NCBI GenBank assembly: GCA_040954595.2
Contig: CM082585.2
Location: 9,672,001-9,736,000 of the forward strand
Direction: 5' to 3'
Source of the DNA: Balanoglossus misakiensis
Lineage: Eukaryota; Hemichordata
DNA: 64,000 nt
Both the position numbers and the translations under genes were made by a program. Shown piece after piece: positions 47,001 to 60,398 of this stretch. Below the pieces are notes generated by a model, which was given only the letters and a program-made list of their open reading frames with translations, did no database searches and was not told where the DNA came from. Positions within the stretch are counted from its first letter, which is position 1. Each line of letters opens with the position of its first letter.

Positions 47001-50000
47001 AAGTAACATGTTCCCACAATGACCTCTGTTAACCGCCCTACTTTGCGAATCTTCAGAAATATGGTAATCACCAGAAGTAGGAGTGTATATTAAATTTTAA
47101 ACCTCTCTTCTACTCCAAGATAGTACTTTCAGACCAAGTCTTCCTTGCCACGGATCGATATTTTGTCGATTACTGAGTATTATTCTTAGAAGAGTATTTT
47201 AAAAATCGTTACCCGACGTGACATATGTGTGTTTCATGCCAGACTGCTAACTTCAATCATTCTACCTCACTGCTTTAGCCAGCTACCTAGATAGCTTTGC
47301 CGCGGATGGTCGGTTGTATACACGGATTTCTAAATGTTAAGATAACACATATTTCTTTCTAAGTATAACCATTTATTCACTTATCGACTGCGATCGTGGT
47401 ATGATTCATCGTTTTGTAATCTCTTTCGCTATCGGCGTATAAAATTCTGTACGATCTCGTTGGCGGCTAGTGTGTCATGAATGGCTTTTCAATTGTAAGA
47501 TACGTCATCAAGTCCATATATCTGTGATGCAACCGCAGCGTTAATTAAATTCATTTGATATAGATGATACATTTCACAAAACGTATTCACTCTTAAAAGT
47601 GAAGAGCCTCTTTCAGAATTCCCCACGTGTTGTTATCGGGTAAGACAGTCGATATCGCCACTGTTTTAGTTCCATTTTTTTAGAGCACAGACACGCAGCC
47701 TGTTGGACATGATCGATAAGAGTATTGCTACAGTGCCTAGTGTTTGCGGTTATTACAGACACAATCTTTGCTTGAGGGTTTACTTTTTGTTCAATATTTA
47801 TTTTATTGAAACAGAACTGACAGAGAGTTGGTGCTGTTAGACACAATTCCACTTTGCCTGGGAAGGTCAGGGTAATTGTATGAATTTAAGTCACATCTTT
47901 ACTTTATTACTGCACCTATTGCCACATCACAACTAAATATACAGTAGGTCTGTTGTCAATGGTACGGAAAATAGTTCCCAACTAAAGGGTCTTACCTGAA
48001 AGTTTGTAATGAAAGTTGTAGAGTCGACCTTTCATTGATAGCAACATCTTCCAACAGTTATGCCCCCAAAACATTTCTGATCATTTAAAGTGCCTTAGCT
48101 CCACATCAGGGTAATTTATCGCATTCAGTGACTGTGCTGTGGCATTACCTTATTTAATAAATTCTGTTATAATTAGATTAATGAAGGGCTGTCGAAAAAG
48201 GTAAATCTCCCATTCGCAATCACTTATTTCATACGCCCGGGCAAATTAATCGTGTAAACACTGCGTGTACAGCGACTTTTGTCGTCTGAAATAATACGTT
48301 TGAACTTACCGGGTAGCTCTTTGCGGTTGTACATTCGTCGAGCAATCGTGGCACCATCGTATGCACTACCGTTCTCGGCTAGCGTCTCATTCAGGGCCAC
48401 AGCGTACAATATGACAGCATCGTGGACCATGGCAGCTAATAGAGTCACCTGTCATGACAAAAACAAAAGTGCAGGATTTTAAGCAAAGCTCAGTTAAATC
48501 CTATTAAATTTTTATGCTAAAGCCTTTAGAATGTACACGCATTATGGATTAAAAAAACATGAACATTGTTTAGGGGCATGTCCACTATCGTGTGGTGAAT
48601 TTCTAGACAGACTTCAATGTAGAAAAAGTGAAGCCTGTAACGTGGAAAGTGAAATATTGAAGAACATTTGTATATTCCCTTATGTCGTTAGGTTTTCTTC
48701 GATTGTTTTCTGGATTGAATGTTTTTGCTTTTCAACGAGTCATAATTACTCCCAGTAAATTGGCATGACTTATCAATCTATAGCCAAAATCGAAAGTCAT
48801 GTAGTTATATTCGGCAAGATCCATTATCCAATGTACTTTGCAGCATTATCAATATACGGTTAATGATCGACAACAATCCAGTTTATTATCTTGACGGAAT
48901 TTGCAGATAATGAAAGCTAGGCAGAGTTATTTTCAAGACAATACATACTGCAAAATAGGTCCAATAGTATTGGTCGATCGGCCAAATAATGCATGTGTTA
49001 ACAAAGACCACCAGATGTAAACAACGAACGTTTCTCACATTCTTATCCTTGAGCTGAATATGTTAATTTCCTCATTATAAACACTTTCATATCTGTTCTT
49101 ATTACCTATAAACAGTCAAAGGGATATTAGTTGCAAATTTGGCTTTTATTTAAGTATTTTGCTCTATGTACCAAATGCAATTTCTTGTTTTACTCCAAAC
49201 AGCATGCTAATATACCCAGTACTCCACTTGTCAACATAGCCTGTATGTGTGTAACACTAATACATTCTAATCATTATGATGGTAGTTTTACTGTCAGTCA
49301 ACTTAAATTTCCGGTTAAATACAGGAATCAGACAGTGACAGTGACATCCCCAAATAGTGGTAACTGTATCTCATACAGCTCTGTTATTCAATACATTACA
49401 AACATGGAACTAATAGCGAGTCGAACTTGATTTAAGTGGTTAGCGGTGACCTTTATTTAAGTGGTAGTAGCATCACATATCATTCCTATGATATATATTA
49501 TTATGGATCGCGATATTTCGCCTCGCTAAATGAGAATAGTGTGCGTGCACACATCTCAAAGGAAATGAACAACAAGGAAACCATTTAGGGCCAATCATAA
49601 ATTTTAAAGGGACACAAACTTTTACAGAATGCCAATATATGAACCTTGTTGTATTACTTTTGACTTTGAATGATGAATAATGGATGATGGGTATGAGTAG
49701 ATGATGCGAGTATCCCACTCATTTCGGTTCAAGAGGAAAATTGCAAGGCAAGTTTGTCATCGCCGCGTTTACCCATAACCAGGGAAACTAGTTGTTCGGC
49801 AAACACTGCGCCGTGCGATTTTCCTTAAGACGCCATGTTGAAACAAGAGCTTCGTCTGATAGCATATTGACGGCGAGTTTTGACCTTATGACCTTTGGCA
49901 GAAAGCTTAAGCTCACAGTGTGGTCCCCCTGGGTTATGTGGTCCAGGAGCAGCATTTCTATAATTCAAACTGCGTGGTTGTTATGACGTCACCGTTTAAT

Positions 50001-53000
50001 TGTCTCTGCAGTATGATTTAAGAGAGTTGCACTTGTTTGTGGTTGGTTGCTAAAAGCAATATCTTAGGTTTAAATTAAAAATTAAAAAAACAGTTCTACA
50101 AAACCACCATATCAGTGCAAAACTCACCTTCTCGTCTTCTCCGTAGATATACCCATAATCAGTGGCAGCTCTTTCTTTAACTTCCTCAGAAAATGTTTGA
50201 AACTCTTCTGTGTCTGGTTCGTACAGACCGAGAAATAAAAGTGCCTACGGACAACAACAACAAAGGAAAATGTTTTTCATGATATTAACAGCTAAGACAC
50301 ACAGAATGCCACACTTTCATTTATCAATGTTACCGATACATAAGTTGTTAAAAGCTCGATTTACCTAATTTTCTCTGGTCACCTTACCTCATACGCTTCT
50401 TTAGCCAGAGCATCTTCTTCAGCATCGATTCCCTGCGCCCAAGAAATATTGCCATGTCCTAAAATATCTTGAAATAAGTAGACACACACAAAGGCGTATT
50501 CTCCGTTGATGAGACCCAGGCGGTTGGCCACTACCATGTACTCGCGAACCATTTCTCCCCTCATAGCCAGCACGATAACTGTAACAGAACATGCCAGTGG
50601 TTATCATCACGGTTAATTGAAATTGCATCTGCTGAAGAAGGCTTGCCATTTTATTTAAATTAATCATTCGTGATGACAGACAACACAGGCAATCCCATGT
50701 CGTTGTGGTGTTTGAATCACTCTCAAGAAACAAAATAATCAACAAAAAGCTAATCAAGCAATGTATTACATAAAAATAAGTTGTGTAAGAATGAGTGGAA
50801 ACGTGGTAAATAAATTGGTATAGACACTCAGTGTGTTATGCCTGTGAGTAGCAATCTATCCAAATCATTTCAACCTTGGGACTTAATTCGATGTTCTATG
50901 GACGCAGACCAATTTATGGAAATGGTCTGCAGAAAGCCAGCGATACACGTTTGACTACATTAACGGGAAATTGCTTGGCTGTGGAAACCTGTCATTGAAG
51001 AAAATAGCCTGTGCGGGTGATCCGGAATCAAACATGTATTTAGAAAATGAATTGGAACATACGCATTAGCAAATGGGGCAAATGTCAAACACAGTTAACT
51101 TGCTGTGAATGCAGCCTGTTAAATACGATTAAATTATAGGGAGTGTTTAGATTTGTGCGTCTCAAAAGAAACCATTGCTTTAACTTTTTGAGTTGTTTAT
51201 AGATGTTGTCACATGTACTGGTACTGCTATAATAGGGCGAAATTCTGTCTTGTGAATTTTTAAATAAGGGAGTAACCATAATTTGCCGCGCTTGAAGTCA
51301 CATTTCATGGATAATAGTGCATTATCTTACACCCTGGCTTTTAAATGAGTAAATCAGAACATGTTAATCACCTGTACCACTGTAAGCAAAATTGCCTTTT
51401 TGTAAAAAGTGGTGTAATTTAACTGCAATTGGTAGGGTACCATTATTATTATCATCATAAATTCCGTATTAAGAATGCCTCTGCAGTGTCAATCTACTCA
51501 TCCTCTGGTTAACCCTATTTACTGCAGAAAATCGGTCAAGCAACATGGAATTTGTCACCTTGTGCATCTGTTAGACATCAGTTAACGCTGTCATTTCCTC
51601 ACCAATGCATCCTCACACCTGACTTCACAGCTCTGTGATGTCATGGGTGATGATTTGACATGTCCCATATGAGTTAACGCGGAGAGTAACATCCGCACAC
51701 ACACATGTACTGAGTGAAGCATATTGCAAATTCAATTGTGGTTATTTTACAACTAAACGTTCTATTCCTCTCAAATCAGAAATTAACATCGTCGTCTCTT
51801 GCATTACTTGAATGTACATTTGCACAAAGGATCAGAGCAAAACAGGATATGTGACATTAGGGACATTGACCTTTAGAATGACATCACTGAGTGTGGTCAT
51901 GTCGGAGACTTATTTTAATTGCTAGGCATCGTCAGTTGTGTCAAAGATAATAGGCAATTTAACCCGCTCCTTGCAAGAACGAGGACATACTACATTTGTA
52001 GTAGTGAATGGCAAACAGAAGGGGTTCAGGGTTTAAACTGTGAAGTAAAAACCCAAATGAACATTTCGCGACCAGGCACTGTTTATTGTACGTGTTGATT
52101 TATACTGGTTGTTCGTTAGAGTCGTAATTCACTGGTAACCTCCAAAGACCTTTGACTTTATAACCATGTGCTTAAACACATGAAGTACTTGTTATTGCGG
52201 TAGGTTATTAGGATTCCCCACCATGATGGATTCACATCACGTACCTTGACGATGTGATTCTAATATCCGCGAGCTTTCGCGTCAACCAAGTTGTTTGTTT
52301 AACTTTTCTGAGCAAGTCGTTCACAGAATCCGCCGTCCAAACAACTTGTAAAAGTCAGGCGGCAATTACAGTTCTTGATCTGTGAAACACAGCTTGTTGC
52401 GTGTGTATTCCAGGTATTAAGTAAACTCGGTTCTGTCTTGCCAATCACGTTATCAGCAGATACCATTGTTGTTCTGTGTTTGACTTAGGGACGGGAACGA
52501 GCAGAATTTTATTACTGCTACTTCTCTCGCATATTTATACTTTGGAGCCGAAATTGGTTTCAATTACAAAGTGCCATGTGCTTATTAATAGAACCATAGA
52601 AAGTATAGAAGTGAGCGCGGCAACAGGAATGTATGTTTAGGCACTCTCCACATGTTTATTATCACATCAAAGGTCAAAAAAGGGACATTCTAACCAATAA
52701 TACCAGAGCGTGTCTGTTACTTATTCGGCAAGTTGAATGTGAATCGCCCAGGCTTCATGATACGTTACAATTTCAATTTACCTCTAACTAGAGCTAGTTG
52801 CATTTATCTGAATTCCATGTCATACAAACAACTGTTATTCTTCTCATTTGCATACCCAAGTCCAAGGCTATAAGTGTGTGTACGTAAACCATTCAGAATT
52901 CTGGAAAACTGTGATGATCCCCCATGATTTGTTTTCCACCCTTGCACGTTTAATTTATTTTCACTGAGGTACCAAACAGATCACATGCTTTTGTATGAGA

Positions 53001-56000
53001 ACATGCTTTCGATTGATTGACATGTCAGGGTGCCTTCGGGACTTTTGCACAGATGACTGTTCTCACGTTTATCACGTTTAATTATCAAAACAAGCCACCG
53101 AAGTTTATCTCAGCAGACGCTAAAGGCTACCTTAAATGTCAATGACTAAAACTTCTCATCGATCAAAATATTAGTGTAGTACTTTCTGCCAATTGAGTGG
53201 TTTTAGCAACATGGACGGACGATTTAAGCAAATTTAGATTAATGAGATAGCAGGGTTTACACTCACATAAGTTGGAATTTGATTCAACACAGCTTTCACA
53301 AGTATCTCTTGACCAGACTAAACAAAGGCGGCAAAATTGTTAGTTCTGGGACTGGATTATACCATGATTGCATGGACGTCATCGGTACTTTGATTACGAA
53401 ATGCATGACTTAACTAAGTTGAAAGCTTGGATTATTTTGAACAAGAGACTAACACAGCGAGATTTCCGCATGTTTGATAAATATAAAGGGGTTTAGTGGA
53501 AGAATTGGGGCAGTTAGTTTCAGCAGTGCCAAAACAGACAGAAATGTAGAGCTATTCTGGGTAACAGAATATGCGAAAACCAATTTCGAGTGTCTTGATA
53601 GAGGCTTTTTAATTATCGTGTCTAGTCCTAGATTTGCAATTAAAGGGCTCTATCTTTTATGCTTTGGGCCACTTGCCACTAGATCCTATGTATCTGTTTG
53701 CCCGAGCACATGGCAACACACTGATAGACACCTGGTTTTACATGTCTGATGACGTTCGCGAAAATCGAAAGCATTGATTGGGAATAAAGCCTGTAGATAG
53801 GCTTATAAGTTGAGTGTTGTACAAGGGGGTTACCCAACGACTTTTGTCGAGTAGGAGACCGTCTCAGTCTGTTCAACAAACCACTAGGTTTCGAATAGAA
53901 TATAGTGTATAGCCACCAACCCATCCACTCAAAATGCCCACACACCTACTTGTCCGTCCCACTCTCAATCCATCCATCTGTCCCCCACCCACCCCCAACC
54001 AACCCAATCTTGCAATAAGGGAGGGATAGAGAGACACACACACTCAGACATAGATAGAAGGGTTTCATTTCAAAACATAACATGACCCGTTGCACTAAAC
54101 TCGTTTTGGAAAAACACATCACTGATGATATTAAACAGACAGAGCAATTGTTTCTGTCATATTAATAATTCAGTGCAATTGAAATCCAATCTGCTCTGAA
54201 GACAGGGATTTATTACCCAGAGTATAAAAGTTTAACGCTTAACGACGTTGTGCGAAATGTTGCAGAAGTTACTTAAGGTGAATTAAGACTTGGGAAATGT
54301 GTTTATAGTACTGTCTGCGATGCAATCAGCACAAATGTGCACAACATCAGCCAAGATTAAGCAAGCAATGGCTTATTTAATATATACCAAATACAGTATG
54401 AAAACACAGTATTCATCCAAACTATCGAATGCAAGTCAGCAATGTGAATACACGCCATTTAGGCCAGCTGAAATAATTTTAAAGAGAAAAAAGCACAGAC
54501 CTATCACATTCTATATTAATATGCCAGCCACAGACACTTCAATGAATCCTTTAACAGGCTGGACAAATTTGCACGCAACAAAGAGCACCCTGCAATAACA
54601 TCAGTCGCAAATTTCACGTGAATTACATATGTATGTAAGCCCTAATCAAATAACCTCCACCCTGGTAGAACAGAACGTAAAAAATGGTTGTCATTGTAGA
54701 TGACTAAACTGTTGATATCATTAAATTATTCACGGCAATTTCAGTGCAATTACTGAATGTGCTTTAGAATATGAGGTTTTGAAAACCCATTTTGACGCAT
54801 TTACTATTTCATGGTACATTAATCTCCACCAATCGAGTCTTTAATAATATCTTTCCATCAGAGAAAAATAGCGTATTCGTACTACTTTATGCCAGTGCAG
54901 TTATATTTTACACCAGGCGAGGCAAGTTCGCTAACATTTAAACGGTAGATAAGGTAATACGTAGTCACAATTTACATAATTGTAAGGGAGTGTAAATCTG
55001 TACATGCGTGCCTTCTAATAATATTGCCAATTTCTCAACGTCAGTTCGCTGTTTACCAGGAATTTACCTCACAGTCAATTGAAAATACAAAACATTGTTT
55101 GTCATGTTTTTCCATATCTTCTGGTGTTTCCTCTGAAGGTGTGTACACTAGGAAGTTGGAACTGTCCTTTGATTCGCATTGAACGTGATTTTAATAGTCA
55201 ACCAACGAATGGTGTTTTTTTCTCTTACCCGTGGGAGTGCTGTTGTGACATGTTTACAGAATGATCAGGTCTGTTCAGACAGGCGTTGGACCATTCTGGA
55301 GTCAGACCAGCGTGAAACGCAATAATGATCACTATGTCAACCGCGCGTGCTTTCTTTGTGATTTGACGTCCGTTCAGGTATTCCACACGCGAGGGAAATA
55401 AACGATTGTATGGCTAGACCACTTGGGAGGCCAAATAAATCAATGTGAAAATTGCGGTTTTATTGTTCGTGGAGTGCTGTACTACGATTGTACACAGACA
55501 TTCTGTGGCTGAGCCTTGGATATGATAGTTGAAGCCTTGGCACTGCTTCACGCTGAGTGAAAATTCGTCCTCTTCAAATGACAAGTTTTGATATTTTTTG
55601 GAACTCTACTAATTTGATACGTACTCAGTAGATATCCCCTCTCCCCTTTTCAACATCAAGTTATGCACCTCTGTCTGTATGTGTTTGTTTGTTTGTTTTT
55701 CAATCAATCTATCGCTCGATTGATCGGCTATATAATCAATCTCTCATTCAGTCAGTCACTCACTCACTCACTCTCTCACTCACTCATTCCTTCATAGTGA
55801 AAATAGTTAATAACTTATAATACTTAAATTGTTGTTCAATTCAAACAAACTTCTTCGCAATTTAAACTTCATCAAAAGAGTAAACTCCCTTGAGCGACAT
55901 AAGTGTAACCTTTAATCAAAGTTTAGGTTTCATAACATCATGTTTTGAATAAACAAATTATACTGGTGTTTGACCATTGTGGTTTCAATATTCTAAGTTT

Positions 56001-59000
56001 GATTTGTGCTTTTGTGATGTTCAGTAATTAGCTATCTGATTATGACGAACGTGTTTGTTACTTTAATCCTGAGTTGGTTAATTCCACTTTTTTTAATACG
56101 CTTATAATTTTCGATTTGTGAAATTCTTTGTCGTCGTTTGGGCCTGGTTTATATATTTTCTTCTGCCATATATCATTCAGTGATTGAAATTGAGGTGCTA
56201 TTCAGTAAGCAAAGTTTATAGAAGAAGCAGATAATAATTTTGTCTGTAAAGGACGCAGTGCCCTTTTGCGGTTTCTTGGTTTCACAATTATTTAATAATT
56301 GTCATCTATTCAGACCCAATCTTGCGTTAATACATAACGGCGCACAGATGTCAAAAATAGCAATGCCAGAAATCATGGTGACGGCAGAAGGGCAATTACG
56401 TGCGCAGATGTGGGTTTGTGTGAGGGTCTTTGTCAGAGCGTGACTATTGATGTTCACAAAGGGTGATAATTGATGTATTCAGCTGTCCTGTCTCAGGGGG
56501 AAGGTGGAATTGCGATTCGGCAACAAACACACACAAAATGGGCCGGGGCTATGTCGTTAGCTGTACAAGAGGCAGCGGCCGTGAAACAAACCAATGAATA
56601 AGTAAAGAAAATCGTGAGGTACATAATCCATTCGCCCGTTGAGGACATCTCTACGTCATAGCCAGCAAGCGCGGAATGTTGAAGTGCGTGGTCCCTCGCG
56701 AATTCAACAAATTTGAGGAACTCACGCACAATTTCCAAAAACGGAGGAAAATGCCTTGGAAACAAAAAACACACCAAGTGCACAGGCAACAACAGCGAAC
56801 AACCGCAACAACAGAAAAGGACAAATTACTTTTACTGATAAAAGGCGGAATAGTGCATCGATTGTTGGTGTGCAAATGACTTTATGGTGAAAAGTAGGTT
56901 TCGGTCGATTATGTACTGCTGTTAATTGCGACAGGTACGGCAACTGAAAACTTCCTGGTGCAAACATAATGTGTTTTCTGACTGCGAAGCATATTAGTAC
57001 ACTGTCTGAATGTTAGTACAACATGTGTATACATTTTTTAAGTCACGCACGTGTTTCATGTTACAAGTCTGAACGCAGCTTACAGTTGTTCCGTCATGTA
57101 AACACTATTCCGATAACGTATCTTTTTGGACATGTTCCAAGGAGATACACCACACGGATATTTCAAGAGTTATCAGTCACCTCCTGGTGACCCTGAGCTC
57201 ATGTGATTAAATCAGAATGTAATACTTCCTGTTTTATTGTCACATGCTCCATCAGAAATTCTCGGTCGCAAATGTTTTCACTTCGAAACAACTACAGACG
57301 TCGAGTATGTTTGTTTACATGCGTAAATTTGTCATTTGTGGCACGTCATGGCAGCATAGAAGTATTTATCCTTGAGTATAATCCACTTACCTGTCCGTAA
57401 ACCCATCAGTGATGTTTGATTTTTATGTAGGGTATGTTTCCATTGCAACGCATTCGATTTAAGGTATTACGGCGCCTCGCAAATCAAAGTCTTAAACGTT
57501 TTCTCAGATTATGCTCAAGGCAACTTTAGACTATTTTCTCTTAAAATTGAGCGTCATTGTACAAAATGTGGAATGGTGAGCAAAATTGTCTGAAATTTGA
57601 AATACAAAATGGCCGCCAATCTCTGTCTTAACTCTTGGAGAAAATTTAATGTAGTGAATTATATGAAAACAACACGAACACCCAGTTTTCTTCTTTGTTT
57701 TCAAAAGTAATCCTCACACACTTTACTATATCAAAGATTAAAAAGGTTTGGAGGACTTCAAGTTTCTGAAAATCTGTCCCCGAGTGATATATATTGTATT
57801 ACCTTTATAGAGAAAGGTAGCCAAGTGATTTTAGTTGGTGTTCACCTGATATCGCTCTGTTCAAAATTAAAGTTCCATGGAGCGAGTGGCTTTTAGGCAT
57901 TGTAACGTAACATACACAGGCACTCGCTGGCTACCCGTAGCTTGCACTATTCTTACAAGATAGTTGAATACACACAAACTCTCGAGAGAAACTGATATAA
58001 TAGGAGTCTACCGACAAAGTCCCTCACGACTAAAGCCGTGGTTTCATCTATTTTATAGCAACAGACATTTGTGAATTCTCCCTATTGTTCAACCTCATGG
58101 CAAATTTAATTTGTTCTATTCCATCTAATCCGCAGGCATATTTTGATCCAAATGACATACGTGAACTATATTTAGTTTAAAGGTTCTGGTTTTTGAGAGC
58201 GCGCGCCTCGGGTAAATTACACGGGTGTGAATAGAGTGTGCCGTAATTGGTTCAGGTAAAACGCGCACCTTATCGATGTGATATTTAGGGACATTAAAAC
58301 GAAACCTTTCTGGGGAGGTGACTGCGTAGATTTGCGTGTGACTCTTTTATATAAAAAATCAAGAATCGAAGTACTGGTGCAAACTTTCTGTATTTGAAAG
58401 TACTTAGAGTTAACAAAGTACAATGTTAGCTGTTATATAAACGTGTATTACAGAGAATCTTTAGCACATAGTGATGAAATGAACTGAGGGTTGAATTTAA
58501 CATGAGCTAATCAAAACTTTGACTGGAGTTTTGTCGCTCCGATCAACGACACCTTTCGCCCGTGGAGTCTCCCGCTGTCCTTGCGCGTTCAACCTCGGTC
58601 GAGACAACTACTTTACATCACTTTCAATCAAATGGCCATTGTTGGAGTAAATTACATCAAAAGAAAAAGGCATGCTTGTGTGTGTGACACATTACATCGA
58701 TGGTTGTAATTGGAAGAAATCTAGGCATACTTAATTTTGGCAATCAAAATTGTTAATTTCTCTTTTGAAAATAAGTTGATTTATTTTCAGCATCTGTAAG
58801 TGAACAGAAACTGTAATAATCAAACCAGTTCAATACAAACATGAAAAAACGCGAAGCACTTACTTCGAGACACACTGGCTGCTTCCGTTAAAATTTCCTC
58901 CGGGTCCTGATTCGCGATGTCGCCTTGAAAATAGTAGGAGACGGTGAAATTGGCCTCTTCCACGGCCAGCCTGATACCCTCTGACGTAATCTCCCAAGTG

Positions 59001-59518
59001 GTGAAGTCGTCGCGAATGATGGAAATCAAGTCCCACCCGAAGGAGTCGCAGAACGCCTTGAAGAAGGCGCCCATCTTGTAGAAGGGTCCGAATGTCCGAA
59101 TCAAGGTGGAGAACTCGTTCTTGTTCTGCATCTCGTTGGAGGAGCAGATGCCGCTGAACGTGGGGATGTTGTAGAAGACGGCCAGCCGCGCCGTCAGTCG
59201 GCAGCAGAGCGAGCAGAGCGGCCCGATGAAGCCCGTGTAGTTCCGCTGCTTCATCAGTTCCACCACCGTGCCCAGCGTGTTGATGGGGTTGCACATGGTG
59301 TCGAAGAAGTCGTACGTTATGGTGTGGCCGGGCAGCAGGCTGGTGTCGTTGTTCACCTTGTCGACGGCGTTGAGAGCGGCCGGTCCCGTCTTCACGATGT
59401 GGTACGGCAGCACTTGGATTGACGGCATCATTATGAGAACGTGAAACTCGTCGGCCGCCAGACGTTGGCAAAACATTAGAGCCACGAGGACCGACACAGC
59501 TTTGGCAAGATTCATCAT
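38087..59518 (-). CDS. Receptor guanylate cyclase B (natriuretic-peptide-receptor type)
   Basis: Twenty-one coding exons, total 3165 nt, 1054 residues: 59518-58864, 50578-50388, 50244-50128, 48448-48310, 46397-46306, 45794-45650, 45444-45360, 44691-44592, 43984-43919, 43652-43575, 43051-42947, 42728-42657, 41869-41701, 41210-41052, 40906-40729, 40615-40472, 40164-39972, 39773-39599, 39049-38951, 38628-38537, 38197-38087. Signal peptide 1-22; ligand-binding domain to about 446; membrane helix about 450-470; pseudokinase domain with K537 and DFG 648-650, but MGN (628-630) where the paralogue has HGN; coiled linker; cyclase domain about 833-988 with D858, D902, E898, C970, N977 and R981 all present. 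It should be an active cGMP-forming receptor. The tail is lysine- and glutamate-rich and 23 residues longer than in gene A. Intron 1 is 8.3 kb; the phase-1 join (VSR-IIVLA) mirrors gene A (VSR-IIVLC), which supports linking the distant first exon. Confidence 0.92.
38414..38506. mobile_element. TTAA-type MITE, degraded copy in intron 20 of cyclase B
   Basis: Left end TTAAACCCTTTCACCCC, body TCCATCTGGAGAGGTCCA, right end GGCCAAAGGGTTGAG. The right TTAA has mutated. It lies about 30 bases from the exon 20 donor. Confidence 0.5.
39381..39587. mobile_element. TA-flanked MITE (mariner-like) in intron 18 of cyclase B
   Basis: The ends are near-perfect inverted repeats: TACTGTAAAACACTTTA at the left and TAAAGTGTTTTACAGTA at the right, extended inward by TTTCGCGAG / CTCGCGAAA. 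Total about 207 bp with no coding capacity. TA at each border fits the target duplication of Tc1/mariner elements. Its right border is 11 bases from the last base of exon 18 (39599), just beyond the splice donor. A fragment with TACTGTAATTTTCGCG lies at 39319-39334. Confidence 0.7.
41588..41658. repeat. (CATA)n microsatellite in intron 13 of cyclase B
   Basis: About 17 CATA units. It ends about 40 bases from the exon 13 donor. Confidence 0.95.
43033..43350. repeat. Decayed tandem duplication spanning the exon 11 splice acceptor
   Basis: The block at 43038-43170 (GGCTGATCTCACGAAGCTGC, then GATATATTCCGTGATC, CACGCACC and ACGTTTAAGATT) recurs at about 43222-43350 as GGTTAATTTCACGGAGCTGT with the same later landmarks in the same order, about 183 bases to the right. 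The left copy includes the first bases of exon 11 and its acceptor. The right copy lies in intron 10 and has lost a usable acceptor. Confidence 0.65.
50579..58863. other. 8.3-kb first intron of cyclase B
   Basis: No exon recognised on either strand. It contains CA- and CCA-rich simple sequence around 53935-54050, a (CACT)n run (55755-55795) and otherwise unique AT-rich DNA. Short frames such as 53474-53749 and 54290-54598 show no recognisable domain or splice support. Regulatory elements are likely in so long a first intron, but none can be named. Confidence 0.55.
55755..55795. repeat. (CACT)n / (TCAC)n microsatellite
   Basis: Imperfect CACT repeats within the first intron of cyclase B. Confidence 0.8.
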
Positions 59519-59720
59519 TTTAGTCTAAGATCCGAAGTCAAGGATCCTATGGTGTTTTTAATTCTATCAACACACGAGTGAGACCGCGTCTCTTGTAGGA
59601 ACCGGACCTAAAAGAAAATATCACGTGCAGACCTAAGTAATTCTAATGAACCGGCTGATCAACACAGTAATTATGATCATTTATTCAGTTCCCATGGCAA
59701 CAAACGTAATCGGAATTGTC
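59519..59720 (-). promoter_or_regulatory. 5' flank of cyclase B with a likely 5' UTR acceptor and an X-box-like site
   Basis: On the minus strand, TTTTCTTTTAG ends at 59608, giving a plausible acceptor and a short 5' UTR segment 59607-59519 before the ATG. Just beyond it at 59688-59701 the plus strand reads GTTCCCATGGCAAC, one mismatch from the RFX X-box pattern, about 170 bases from the start codon. If the acceptor is real, the site is inside a 5' intron rather than in the core promoter. Confidence 0.35.
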
Positions 59721-60310
59721 TGCTTTTGATCAATGAACGCGTATCCAATTGACTGGCAATGAAATCGTTAACTCTAGAGATGTTTAAATATAATTTATTA
59801 TATTCATTAGTCGGAAATCGTTGCATATCCATACATTTATTAGGAATTGTACTATTTTCCTGGTTCGGTCGATGTCTTGTTTCTTAGCGGTGATCAATGT
59901 TACCACAGACATTGCAAACGGGGCTTTGATGTTTTCTTGCCATTTCCAGTTTTATTGTAATTTTTTTTTGCGGTCGAACAAAATGCGAACGTTCCTTCAA
60001 TTAAGGATTACAATTCCCCAGTACACAGTAATTGTTCTAACTTAGTGTATCTGTGTTCTTTCCCTAATTCCACCCATTGAATAGCAAAGTACATTCGTAA
60101 ATGCAATTGAAAGGTCCCAATCATGCTTCGTACACTTTTCTTTTCGCAGTACCTATACTTTTTGATGTAGTTCCTAATGCCTGTTCTAAGAATACACAGA
60201 CTTTGCTACCAGCGAAACTGTTCGTTGCATGTACACTTCGGATGAAGAGATGAATAATTTCAGCAACCCAAACCAATAGTTGACTGAACACATTTCCAAT
60301 CAAATTTTGC

Positions 60311-60398
60311 ACTTTCACCCCCAGTTCCATCTATAGAGGTCCAACTTTACCATAGAAAACAAAAGGTTTGGACCAAACCATGGTGGTGAAAGGGTTAA
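60311..60398. mobile_element. TTAA-type MITE, copy in opposite orientation
   Basis: Left CACTTTCACCCCCAGTTCCA, body GAGGTCCAACTTTACCATAG, right GGTGGTGAAAGGGTTAA (TTAA 60395-60398). It is the reverse orientation of the copy at 16821-16913. The left TTAA is lost. Confidence 0.6.

Noticed and set aside
53474-53749. 91-codon frame in the large intron of cyclase B
   Set aside because: No recognisable domain, no splice sites consistent with a gene, ordinary intronic composition.
58860-59471. 203-codon frame overlapping cyclase B exon 1
   Set aside because: It is a frame-shifted shadow of the GC-rich exon: low-complexity H/R/L/Q-rich peptide, while the other frame encodes a clear ligand-binding domain.
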